A DNA stretch of 64,000 bases, taken from NCBI GenBank assembly GCA_003483745.1, contig DMYD01000028.1:1-64000 (forward strand), written 5' to 3'. How positions within the stretch are numbered: position 1 is the first letter of the stretch; the number at the start of each line of letters is the position of its first letter. The notes below the pieces were generated by a model, which was not told where the DNA came from, searched no databases, and worked only from the letters and a program-made list of their open reading frames with translations. A program made the translations under genes and the position numbers. Below, one piece after another: positions 42,225 to 50,286 of this stretch. Source of the stretch: Roseburia sp. GTDB taxonomy: Bacteria > Bacillota > Clostridia > Lachnospirales > Lachnospiraceae.

Positions 42225-43028
42225 TTATGATAACAAAGCTTTATCATTGGCAAATTCTTCACCGCTGACTTTTTCAAACTGATGAAGAAGATCTTCAACA
42301 GTCAGTTTCTTTTTCTCTTCCCCGGAGATATTTAAGATCACTTTTCCCTCATGCATCATGATCAGACGGTTGCCATGTACGATGGCGTCTTTCATATTGT
42401 GTGTGACCATCATAGCGGTCAGATGATTTTCTGCGATGATCTTATCGGAAATCTCAAGCACTTTTGCGGCAGTTTTCGGGTCAAGTGCGGCGGTATGTTC
42501 ATCTAACAGCAAAAGTTTTGGCTTTTTGATTGATGCCATTAAAAGTGTGATCGCCTGACGTTGTCCGCCGGAGAGAAGGCCGACTTTACTGGTGAGGCGG
42601 TCTTCAAGCCCGAGATCTAATGTTTTCAACATCTCACGGTAGGTGTCACGTTCCTGATGGGTGATACCCCAGGAAAGTCCGCGTTTTTCACCGCGTCTTG
42701 CTGCGATTGCCATATTTTCTTCGATTGACATGGTGGTTGCAGTTCCGGTCATCGGATCCTGAAATACACGACCGAGGTATTTGGCACGTTTGTGTTCGGA
42801 TAATTTTGTGACATCATCCCCGCCAATATAAATTTTTCCGGAATCAATTGGCCATACACCTGCGATTGCATTTAATGTAGTTGATTTGCCGGCGCCGTTT
42901 CCACCGATCACGGTAACAAAATCGCCCTCGTTTAATGTCAGGTTGACACCATTTAAGGCAATTTTTTCATTGATGGTTCCCGGATTAAAAGTTTTGTGTA
43001 TATTGTCGAGTTTTAACATTTCAGCCAT
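42225..43028 (-). CDS. ABC transporter ATPase (COG1101 type)
   Basis: 267-aa ATPase of an importer related to the TrpXYZ and other COG2984/4120/1101 systems. Walker A GGNGAGKST, Q-loop FQDPMTGT, signature LSGGQRQAITLLM, Walker B LLLLDEHTAALDPKT, switch MVTHNMKDAI. ATG 43028 is preceded by AAAGGGG on the minus strand; it overlaps the permease stop by 8 bp, so it is translationally coupled. Substrate is an amino acid or other small molecule; tryptophan or tyrosine are precedents, none proven here. Confidence 0.9.
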   Translation of the reverse strand: MAEMLKLDNIHKTFNPGTINEKIALNGVNLTLNEGDFVTVIGGNGAGKSTTLNAIAGVWPIDSGKIYIGGDDVTKLSEHKRAKYLGRVFQDPMTGTATTMSIEENMAIAARRGEKRGLSWGITHQERDTYREMLKTLDLGLEDRLTSKVGLLSGGQRQAITLLMASIKKPKLLLLDEHTAALDPKTAAKVLEISDKIIAENHLTAMMVTHNMKDAIVHGNRLIMMHEGKVILNISGEEKKKLTVEDLLHQFEKVSGEEFANDKALLS

Positions 43029-43968
43029 TGACAGACACCCCTTTCCTGCCGTATTTGGATTTGAGATACGGGAATGCAAGGAAGATCGCAACGACGATGG
43101 CAGAAAACAGTTTTAAGTCGTCAGACGGAAGCTTCAGCCATAATACGATATTCATTACAATATAGTAGATGATCGCTCCACCAATCACGGAAAACATGGT
43201 ATATGCAAATGCAAAACGTTTTCCGGCACATAATTTTCCGAAAAGAACTTCACCGATGATGACAGCGGCAAGTCCGATTACGATGGCACCACGTCCCATG
43301 TTGACGTCAGCAGCCCCCTGGTACTGTGCGTAAAGTCCGCCACAGAGACCAACAAGACCGTTTGAGATCATCAGGGCAACGACAGTATGGAAATCGGTAT
43401 TGATACCCTGCGCACGCGCCATCTGCCGGTTGCATCCGGTCGCACGGATCGCATGACCCTGTTCTGTTCCGAAATACCAGTATAAAAGAGCTACAACTGC
43501 AACACAGAATAGAACACAGGTAATGAATAAACGGATTTTTGTCGAGGAAGAATCCGAGATGTACCGTAAGGAAACAACTAACGGATACTTGTCAACGCTG
43601 ACGGCCTGGTTGGAACTTCCCATAATGTTCAGGTTGATGGAATAGAGTGAAATCTGAGTCAGAATACTTGCAAGGATTCCAGGAATTCCAAGTGCGGTAT
43701 GCAGGATTCCGGTAATAAAACCGGCTGCCATTCCTGCTAAAAATGCAAAAATAAGTGCTGCCCATGGATGCATGCCGGAACGGATCAGCATAACGGCGAC
43801 AGCACCGCCCGTGGCAAGGGAACCGTCTACAGTCAGGTCAGCAAAATCTAAAAGTCTGTATGTAATATATACACCCAGTGCCATCAGCCCCCAGACCAGC
43901 CCCTGCGCAAATGCGCCGGGCATGGAGCGGAAGAGAGCCATCGGGTCTAAAGACATAAGTATTGTCAT
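43021..43968 (-). CDS. ABC transporter permease (COG4120 type)
   Basis: 315-aa permease with eight or so membrane segments and the BPD_transp_2-like segments LVWGLMALGVYITYRLLDFA, DLTVDGSLATGGAVAV and the EAA-like GIPGILASILTQISLYSINL region. GHAIRATGCNRQMARAQGIN is a clear family signature. ATG 43968 (MTILMSLDPM) follows AAGGGG. Middle gene of a binding-protein-first operon. Confidence 0.9.
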   Translation of the reverse strand: MTILMSLDPMALFRSMPGAFAQGLVWGLMALGVYITYRLLDFADLTVDGSLATGGAVAVMLIRSGMHPWAALIFAFLAGMAAGFITGILHTALGIPGILASILTQISLYSINLNIMGSSNQAVSVDKYPLVVSLRYISDSSSTKIRLFITCVLFCVAVVALLYWYFGTEQGHAIRATGCNRQMARAQGINTDFHTVVALMISNGLVGLCGGLYAQYQGAADVNMGRGAIVIGLAAVIIGEVLFGKLCAGKRFAFAYTMFSVIGGAIIYYIVMNIVLWLKLPSDDLKLFSAIVVAIFLAFPYLKSKYGRKGVSVNG

Positions 43969-43995
43969 AGAAAAACCCCTTATCAAAAATAATTT

Positions 43996-45060
43996 TTAGT
44001 CAGTAGCGATAGCTGTGTAGTCATCAGGAACGGTAATGCCAAGCTGTGAACAGATATCAGCATTGTACTCTTTGGTAACATTCTTAGCATACTGTACATC
44101 CATGGTAGAGATATCGGCACCGTTTGCTAAAACATCGTATGCCATTTTACCTGCTGCATAACCGATGTCATAGTAGCTGATGGAAAGTGTGGCTACACCA
44201 CAGCCGGAGCAGATACCTTCCTCACCGGCAATGATCGGAACACCTGCCGGAAGGGCGATATTGTTGATGGATTCGGTATTACCTGCCATAGTATTGTCAG
44301 TCGGGATATAGAGAACATCACATTCACTGACGGCACTCTGTACAACAGAAGCGATATCGTTAGAGTCTGATACGGTGTATTCTTTATAGGAAATACTGTC
44401 TTCATCGAGTGCTTTTTCAAATTCAGATGCCTGATAAGCAGAGTTTGGTTCTGCGGAACAGTAGAGAATGCCGACATTTTTTGCATCCGGGAACAATTCA
44501 ACGAGCATGTCCTCCTGCTGGTCGATCGGGGCAAGATCTGCTGTTCCGGATACATTTGTTCCGGTAGAACCGGTCCAGTTGTCAATGTCAAGTGCTGTTG
44601 CATAGTCAGTTACGGATGTTCCGATAACCGGGATCGTACTGGTTGCTGCGGCTGCACACTGCAGTGCGGTTGTTGCGTTTGCTAAGATCAGATCATAATT
44701 GTTAGCGACAAAACCGTTGCTTATGGTTGCACAGTTTGCCTGCTCGCCTTGTGCATTCTGCAGATCAAAGGTCACATTGTCAGCACCAAGTAACTCGGTC
44801 AGAGCATCCTCGAATCCCTGCGTTGCCTGATCGAGAGCAGGATGCTCTAACTGCTGGCAGATACCGATCGTGTATTTTTTACCGTCGGAAGAGGTACCTG
44901 CACCACTCTCGGTGGCTGCTGCATCGGAAGTCTGTGCTGCGTCGGAAGATGATGCATCCGTGGTACTGCCGGTATTTGATGTGCTGTTTCCACATGCTGC
45001 AAGTGATGCAGCCATGGCTGCTGTCATTACGACAGATAAGATTTTCTTGTAGTTTTTCAT
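43996..45060 (-). CDS. ABC substrate-binding lipoprotein (TrpX-like, COG2984)
   Basis: 354-aa lipoprotein: the signal ends SLAAC with lipidated Cys23, followed by a Ser/Asp/Ala-rich tether (about 24-57), then the periplasmic-binding-protein fold with YTIGICQQLEHPALDQATQG, IPVIGTSVTDYATAL, DVLYIPTDNTMAGN and IAGEEGICSGCGVATLSISY. These are typical of the TrpX/ABC_sub_bind family. AGGAGG is present, and a strong sigma-A promoter lies 48-76 bp upstream with only a short leader; I found no T-box or tryptophan leader. Confidence 0.92.
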   Translation of the reverse strand: MKNYKKILSVVMTAAMAASLAACGNSTSNTGSTTDASSSDAAQTSDAAATESGAGTSSDGKKYTIGICQQLEHPALDQATQGFEDALTELLGADNVTFDLQNAQGEQANCATISNGFVANNYDLILANATTALQCAAAATSTIPVIGTSVTDYATALDIDNWTGSTGTNVSGTADLAPIDQQEDMLVELFPDAKNVGILYCSAEPNSAYQASEFEKALDEDSISYKEYTVSDSNDIASVVQSAVSECDVLYIPTDNTMAGNTESINNIALPAGVPIIAGEEGICSGCGVATLSISYYDIGYAAGKMAYDVLANGADISTMDVQYAKNVTKEYNADICSQLGITVPDDYTAIATD

Positions 45061-45107
45061 AGAATCCTCCTTTAGGACTTTAAAGTGTTATCGCTTTTAA
45101 TAAACAA

Positions 45108-45136
45108 ATTATAAAGACCTAAATCATTTTCGTCAA
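45108..45136 (-). promoter_or_regulatory. Promoter of the ABC importer operon
   Basis: Minus strand TTGACG (45136-45131), 17-nt spacer, TATAAT (45113-45108). Confidence 0.8.
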
Positions 45137-45277
45137 CCATTATTATGCGTGATAATAGAATATTTGCAGGGGAGATTCTGTAATCCACATATAGATAAGA
45201 AAAAATTAAGAAAAACTTTATGGTATGTATTTGGCAAAAATGATATCCTTTGCAAGGAGAGATCGAGAAAGGATCTT

Positions 45278-46024
45278 ATGAAAAACAAAAAAAACAGAAT
45301 CCCTTTATATGGAAGGAAAATAATATTTCAGATGCTTGAAATCCTCTACCCTGGAAGATGTGCAATCTGCGATGAGATTGAAGTGACAGGAAATGGAATC
45401 TGTCCGTCATGCAAAAATAAGGTACATGTAGTGGGAGAACCGGCATGTAAAAAATGTGGGAAACCGCTTGTGGATGAGAGAGAGGAATTTTGTGTCGACT
45501 GTGGAAAAAAGCAACATGTATATACACAGGGAAAGGCAGTGTTTGTCTATGAGGGTGGTATAAGAAATTCAATGTACCGCTTTAAATATGGAAATAAAAG
45601 AGAATATGCAGAGTTTTATGCGAATGCCGCAGCAGAAAAATATGGAGTGTGGCTGAAAAAAATAAAGGCAGAAGTGTTGATCCCGGTTCCTATGTATTCC
45701 CGGAAAAAACGACTGCGCGGATACAATCAGGCCGAGGTATTTGCACGGGCGCTTGGTAGGAAAACAGGAATTTTGGTGGAGGAACATTTCATAAAAAGAG
45801 TGAGGAACACAACTCCACAGAAAGAATTAAATGAATCCCAACGGCACAGTAATTTAAAAAATGCTTTTAAATTGACAACAGATATAGTAAAATATAAGAA
45901 AGTCGTACTTGTGGACGATATTTATACGACAGGAAGTACGATGGATGAGATATCAAAAATCCTGAAAGAGTCAGGTGTGGAAAACATATATTATATCTGT
46001 ATCAGTATCGGAGAAGGGTATTGA
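45278..46024 (+). CDS. comFC: ComF family phosphoribosyltransferase-like protein
   Basis: 248-aa protein with an N-terminal zinc ribbon (CAICDEI...CPSCKNK, CKKCGKPL...CVDCGKK) and a phosphoribosyltransferase fold ending VVLVDDIYTTGSTMDEISKI, the PRPP loop. ComFC helps move single-stranded DNA into the cytoplasm during natural transformation in Bacillus; many species keep it without known competence. ATG 45278 has AAAGGA upstream; the long ORF extension does not. The downstream yvyF gene reproduces the Bacillus order comFC-yvyF, though the helicase ComFA is not upstream here. Confidence 0.9.
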   Translation: MKNKKNRIPLYGRKIIFQMLEILYPGRCAICDEIEVTGNGICPSCKNKVHVVGEPACKKCGKPLVDEREEFCVDCGKKQHVYTQGKAVFVYEGGIRNSMYRFKYGNKREYAEFYANAAAEKYGVWLKKIKAEVLIPVPMYSRKKRLRGYNQAEVFARALGRKTGILVEEHFIKRVRNTTPQKELNESQRHSNLKNAFKLTTDIVKYKKVVLVDDIYTTGSTMDEISKILKESGVENIYYICISIGEGY

Positions 46025-46049
46025 CAGAATGACAGGAGGTCGTGCCAAT

Positions 46050-46448
46050 ATGGAAGTGAAGAATTGCAAGGGTTGTGGACGTTTATTTAACTATATGGGG
46101 GGAGCACCATTGTGTGATGGATGCAGAAAGAAGCTTGAGCAGAAGTTTCAGGAAGTAAAGCAATATCTGGATGATAATCCAAATGCTTCTGTCAATCAGG
46201 TCTCCGAGGACAATGATGTGTCTGTCAAACAGATTAAGCAATGGATCCGTGAAGAGAGACTTTCACTTTCAGAAGCCTCACTTGACGGGATTGTCTGTGA
46301 ACACTGTGGCAGACCGATCCGGACGGGACGTTTTTGTGATAAGTGTAAGGCTGCAATGGCAAATTCGCTCGCAAACTCGATTGAAAAACCGAAGCCTATA
46401 GAACCACAGAAAAGAGAACGTGACGGAAACCGGATGCGTTTCTTATAA
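46050..46448 (+). CDS. yvyF: YvyF-type flagellar operon protein (TIGR03826)
   Basis: 132 aa with two zinc ribbons (CKGCGRLFNYMGGAPLCDGC at the start; CEHCGRPIRTGRFCDKC near residue 90) flanking a helix-turn-helix-like segment (LDDNPNASVNQVSEDNDVSV). This matches YvyF, which lies after comFC and before flgM in Bacillus and is thought to influence flagellin expression. AGGAGG at 46034-46039 supports ATG 46050. Here a terminator follows and flgM is not adjacent. Confidence 0.85.
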   Translation: MEVKNCKGCGRLFNYMGGAPLCDGCRKKLEQKFQEVKQYLDDNPNASVNQVSEDNDVSVKQIKQWIREERLSLSEASLDGIVCEHCGRPIRTGRFCDKCKAAMANSLANSIEKPKPIEPQKRERDGNRMRFL

Positions 46449-46454
46449 GATGAT

Positions 46455-46487
46455 AGCAGGGCCTGACAGGTGGTCCTGCTTTTTTTT
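46455..46487 (+). terminator. Terminator after yvyF
   Basis: AGCAGGGCC / GGTCCTGCT (9 bp, one wobble), followed by seven T. Confidence 0.85.
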
Positions 46488-46489
46488 CT

Positions 46490-46517
46490 TTGAAAAAGAA
46501 GGGTACTGTGATATAAT
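46490..46517 (+). promoter_or_regulatory. Promoter of the cdaA-region operon
   Basis: TTGAAA (46490-46495), 16-nt spacer, TATAAT (46512-46517), 60 bp upstream of the 141-aa gene. Confidence 0.7.
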
Positions 46518-46577
46518 GGAAAGTAAGAATGTGTAACTGTATGCAAATACAGTCTGATAAGAGAAAGGAAACGCAGC

Positions 46578-47003
46578 ATGGTCAATGAACAACGACTGCA
46601 CAGCATGATAAAAATAGCAAAATTTGATGCAAACGATGGAAAACGCTGCAAACCGATGATCCAGTATGCGAGAAAGGATTATGTGGCATTACAGCTCCTG
46701 AAAAGTTTTGTGGTCGGCACGATTGCTTTTTTTATGATGCTGGGACTTTGGGTACTCTATTCTATGGATGCTTTGATGGAGCAGATCAACACCATGGATC
46801 TGGTACAGTCTGCGACTACACTTGGACTGTTCTATGGAATTTTTATGTTAATTTACCTGCTGGCTACATATATTATCTTTAATATGAAATATACTTATGG
46901 CAGAAAAAAGGTAAAAAAATACTATGCAGGTTTAAAAAAGATCAATGCAATGTATCTGCGGGAAGAACGTTTGAAAACAAACGGTAACAAAGACCGGGAA
47001 TGA
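46578..47003 (+). CDS. Unrecognised two-helix membrane protein
   Basis: 141 aa: a soluble basic N-terminus (about 38 residues), two membrane helices (about 42-66 and 80-105), and a charged C-terminal tail (KYTYGRKKVKKYYAGLKKIN). AGAAAGGAAA precedes the ATG. I do not recognise the family. It is the first gene after the promoter at 46490 and leads, through a second membrane protein, into cdaA-cdaR-glmM, so it may be tied to cell-wall or c-di-AMP physiology (position only). Confidence 0.7.
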   Translation: MVNEQRLHSMIKIAKFDANDGKRCKPMIQYARKDYVALQLLKSFVVGTIAFFMMLGLWVLYSMDALMEQINTMDLVQSATTLGLFYGIFMLIYLLATYIIFNMKYTYGRKKVKKYYAGLKKINAMYLREERLKTNGNKDRE

Positions 47004-47015
47004 CAACGGAAAGCA

Positions 47016-47040
47016 ATGTGGAAAATGAGATTTTTCACAT
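47016..47040 (+). repeat. 11-bp hairpin with GAG loop, twin of 8969-8993
   Basis: ATGTGGAAAAT, loop GAG, ATTTTTCACAT: eleven pairs with one G-T. The core GTGRAAAATRAGATTTTTCACA is shared with the hairpin at 8969-8993. It lies 18 bp before the next start codon and has no T-run. Confidence 0.6.
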
Positions 47041-47058
47041 GTGGGAATGGAGATTAGA

Positions 47059-48057
47059 ATGACGACCTTATTGGAATTAAAAGAAAAATTAACACGTTTT
47101 TATGGAAAATATGATGTATATATTACACCGGTTATAAAGTTTGCTGTTGCACTTACAGCATTTTTGATGATAAATCATAGCATCGGCTATATGGAAAAAA
47201 TCAGCAGCACACCGATCGCACTGATCCTTGCACTGATCTGTTCGATTCTTCCGGTTGGTGGAACCGTCTTTATAGGCTCTGTGCTGATCCTTGCGGATAT
47301 GTATGCACTTTCCCTGGAAGTGTGTATTGTAGCACTTATCTTATTTGTTCTGATGTATATCCTGTACTTTCGTTTTTCCTCAAAAAACGAGTATGGAGTG
47401 CTTTTAACGCCGATTTGTTTCGGACTGAACATCCCATTTGTAATGCCGGTTGGTATGGGACTTTTACGTGAATTATATTCCATATTTTCGCTGGTCTGTG
47501 GAATTATCCTCTATTTTTTCTTAAACGGAGTAAAACAGAATGAGACAACACTTGGAGGTGCGGATGAAAAAGATGCAGCAACGTCAAAGATTGTTGTTGT
47601 GTTGAACCAGCTTTTAGGCAACAGGGAAATGTATCTGGTACTTGTCATTATGGTGGTGACTCTGGTCATTGTTTATATTATCCGGAAAATGTCAATTGAA
47701 CATGCGTGGGCGATTGCAATTATTTTTGGCATCCTGTTTGAAGCTGTTGGTATGATCGCAGGTGATATGGTACTTGGAATCAATGGAAAGACTGTCATGA
47801 TTCTGGTGGGAAGTGTTATTTCCTGCCTGATCGCATTTGTGATTCAGTTCTTATTTTTTAATCTGGATTACTCGAGAACCGAGAGACTCCAGTTTGAAGA
47901 TGATGAGTATTATTATTATGTAAAAGCCGTGCCGAAAGCGATTGTTGCAGGAACAGATAAAAAAGTAACCAGATTCAGCGGAAAAGAGGAGCAGGATCGG
48001 ATGACGAAAAAGCGTTTCGCAGAAGAAATGGAGATAGATGAAGATCTGCTGAATTAG
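47059..48057 (+). CDS. Unrecognised polytopic membrane protein upstream of cdaA
   Basis: 332 aa with about nine hydrophobic segments in residues 20-275 and a soluble C-terminus (RTERLQFEDDEYYYYVKAVP ... RMTKKRFAEEMEIDEDLL). Its C-terminal sequence looks conserved-type (charged, ending in a short acidic motif) but I cannot name the family. ATG 47059 is favoured by GGAG six bases upstream; the alternative GTG 47041 abuts the hairpin. The cdaA gene starts about 40 bp later. Confidence 0.75.
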   Translation: MTTLLELKEKLTRFYGKYDVYITPVIKFAVALTAFLMINHSIGYMEKISSTPIALILALICSILPVGGTVFIGSVLILADMYALSLEVCIVALILFVLMYILYFRFSSKNEYGVLLTPICFGLNIPFVMPVGMGLLRELYSIFSLVCGIILYFFLNGVKQNETTLGGADEKDAATSKIVVVLNQLLGNREMYLVLVIMVVTLVIVYIIRKMSIEHAWAIAIIFGILFEAVGMIAGDMVLGINGKTVMILVGSVISCLIAFVIQFLFFNLDYSRTERLQFEDDEYYYYVKAVPKAIVAGTDKKVTRFSGKEEQDRMTKKRFAEEMEIDEDLLN

Positions 48058-48096
48058 TTGCTTTAAATACAGATAGCGGAAAGGAAAGTGAAGCAG

Positions 48097-49002
48097 GTGC
48101 AGAATGCGATGGCAACCATGGGCGCGTTTTGGGAAAAAGCGTCTATTTATTTGAATTTACCAAAGATAACAATAACAGATGTTGTGGAAATTCTCATCAT
48201 AACATTTCTGTTTTATTATATGCTTGTATGGATTAAGAATACGAGAGCATGGGTACTGTTAAAAGGTATTATGGTAATACTGCTTTTTGTTCTGGTTGCA
48301 GCTGTATTCCAGATGAATACGATCATCTGGATCGCAAAGAACACATTAAGTGTCGCAATTACTGCCATAGTTATTATTTTTCAGCCGGAGATCCGTAAAG
48401 CTCTGGAGAATCTTGGACAAAAGAATTTTCTTACTTCTTTTTTTGTGTTTGATTTTTCTAAAGGGGAAATCGCAAAGTTTACAGATAAAACGATCAATGA
48501 GCTGGTAAAAGCCTGCTATGAGATGGGAAAAGTCAAAACAGGTGCACTTATCGTCATTGAAGATGAGATTGTTCTTTCGGAATACGAAAGGACCGGTATC
48601 GCGGTAGATGGAATACTGACAAGTCAGCTTTTGATTAATATTTTTGAAAAAAATACGCCACTTCATGATGGAGCAGTGATTGTGCGGGGAGACCGGGTAG
48701 TATCTGCCACCTGTTATCTACCGCTGACGGATTCATTAAGCATCAGCAAAGATTTAGGCACAAGACATCGTGCGGCAGTCGGAATCAGTGAGGTCAGCGA
48801 TTCACTTACAATTGTTGTCTCGGAGGAGACTGGAAAGGTTTCCATTGCCATGGGTGGGGAATTGTACCGCAATGTGGATGCAGAGTTTCTGAAGAATAAG
48901 CTTGCATATATACAGCGGCGTGAAAAGAAAGTAGGTAAAATTGAATTATGGAGAAGGAGGCTTAAGGATGTTAAAGAATCTCACAAAAAAACTAACGAAT
49001 AA
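48097..49002 (+). CDS. cdaA: Diadenylate cyclase CdaA
   Basis: Membrane enzyme that makes cyclic di-AMP from two ATP. About 300 aa: three N-terminal membrane helices (about 25-95), then the DAC domain with catalytic NTPLHDGAVIVRGDRVVSAT and GTRHRAAVGISEVSD (DGA and RHR motifs intact). The start is uncertain: GTG 48088 is too close to AAAGGA, GTG 48097 has better spacing, and ATG 48109 is a third option. It overlaps cdaR by 35 bp. The gene order cdaA-cdaR-glmM is the conserved Firmicutes arrangement in which CdaR and GlmM regulate the cyclase. Confidence 0.95.
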   Translation: MQNAMATMGAFWEKASIYLNLPKITITDVVEILIITFLFYYMLVWIKNTRAWVLLKGIMVILLFVLVAAVFQMNTIIWIAKNTLSVAITAIVIIFQPEIRKALENLGQKNFLTSFFVFDFSKGEIAKFTDKTINELVKACYEMGKVKTGALIVIEDEIVLSEYERTGIAVDGILTSQLLINIFEKNTPLHDGAVIVRGDRVVSATCYLPLTDSLSISKDLGTRHRAAVGISEVSDSLTIVVSEETGKVSIAMGGELYRNVDAEFLKNKLAYIQRREKKVGKIELWRRRLKDVKESHKKTNE

Positions 49003-50269
49003 TCTTGGCCTCAAGCTGCTGGCTGTGTTATTTGCAATCGCACTGTGGATCGTGGTAGTCAATATCGATGATCCTGTCAAACCTGCGCAGTATACGATCA
49101 GTGTAACACAGGATAACATGGATTATCTCACTTCAAACGGAAAATATTCCGAGACACTTGGTGGAAAAAATACAGTTACATTTACGGCATCTGCAAAGCG
49201 GAGCATCTTAGAGAAGTTATCCAACACGGATTTTACGGCTGTTGCGGATATGGAAAAGATTGAATATGTGGAGGGCGACGGTGTGTGCCGTGTTCCGATT
49301 ACGATCACGTGCAGTAAATATAACAGCAATACAGTTACGATTTCATCCAAACAGCAGTATCTGGATGTGACGGTGGAAGATTTAGGAAATGTGCAGAAAA
49401 AGATCACGGCGAGTACAGAAGGCACGGTCATGGATGGCTGTGCGCTTGGAGATGTCTCGATTGTGACATCGAACCTTTTGAAAATTTCGGGACCTTCTTC
49501 TGTCACCAGTCAGATCAGTACGGTAGTAGCAACCATCAATGTTGACGGTATGTCATCAGATGTGACGGATACAGTAGTGCCGGTTTTATATGATGCGGAT
49601 GGTAATGAGATTGATGCCTCAAAATTAAAAATGAATCTTAATACGGTTACGATCACGGCTCAGATATTAAATACAAAAGATGTGGATCTTTCTTTCCAGA
49701 CAAAAGGAAATGTGGCATCCGGCTATACATTAAAAGGAATTACTTACAGTCCGAAAAAAGTCCGGATCAAAGGAGAAACGGATGTACTTAATAAAGTGAC
49801 AAAGATCACAATACCGGAGGATGTATTAGATATGAGCGGCGCAACGGAAGATGTTGAGACGACGGTGGACATTACATCTTATCTCCCGGACGGTACTTCA
49901 CTTGTACTTGCGGCAGATGCAAAAGTGGAGGTTAAAGTAAAGATAGAACCAATCACGACGAAGATTTTTGAAGTGGATGCGTCAGCATTTACACTTGAAA
50001 ATATTCCGGATGAGACAAAAGCGAAGATTACGGAAGATACCATTGAAATTGAAATTACCGGAGCTGAGAATGATATTGAGAAACTGGCAGCAGATGACAT
50101 TACAGGTATGGTCAATTTACAGGGATATGGAATCGGTGAGCATAAAATTGATGCAGAAATAGACGTCGATAAAGAACTGTACCAGATAAAAACCGTACGG
50201 ATATCAGTCAAAATTACCGGTACAGATACGGAGACAGAGACAAAATCGACAGAAAGCAAGAAAAAATAA
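48968..50269 (+). CDS. cdaR: YbbR-domain protein CdaR
   Basis: 433-aa regulator of CdaA. One N-terminal membrane helix (LGLKLLAVLFAIALWIVVVN, about 10-30) anchors four YbbR-type beta repeats outside the membrane (repeat starts near residues 35, 135, 220 and 310; ISGPSSVTSQISTVVATIN and IKGETDVLNKVTKITIPEDV are typical). The C-terminus is Thr/Glu/Lys-rich. ATG 48968 follows AAGGAGG. Confidence 0.92.
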   Translation: MLKNLTKKLTNNLGLKLLAVLFAIALWIVVVNIDDPVKPAQYTISVTQDNMDYLTSNGKYSETLGGKNTVTFTASAKRSILEKLSNTDFTAVADMEKIEYVEGDGVCRVPITITCSKYNSNTVTISSKQQYLDVTVEDLGNVQKKITASTEGTVMDGCALGDVSIVTSNLLKISGPSSVTSQISTVVATINVDGMSSDVTDTVVPVLYDADGNEIDASKLKMNLNTVTITAQILNTKDVDLSFQTKGNVASGYTLKGITYSPKKVRIKGETDVLNKVTKITIPEDVLDMSGATEDVETTVDITSYLPDGTSLVLAADAKVEVKVKIEPITTKIFEVDASAFTLENIPDETKAKITEDTIEIEITGAENDIEKLAADDITGMVNLQGYGIGEHKIDAEIDVDKELYQIKTVRISVKITGTDTETETKSTESKKK

Positions 50270-50286
50270 TAACTGGAGGAAATACA

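Noticed and set aside
45061..45277. T-box or tryptophan leader before the TrpX-like operon
   Set aside because: The minus-strand leader between the -10 and the start is only about 48 nt, too short, with no specifier-like or Trp-rich ORF.
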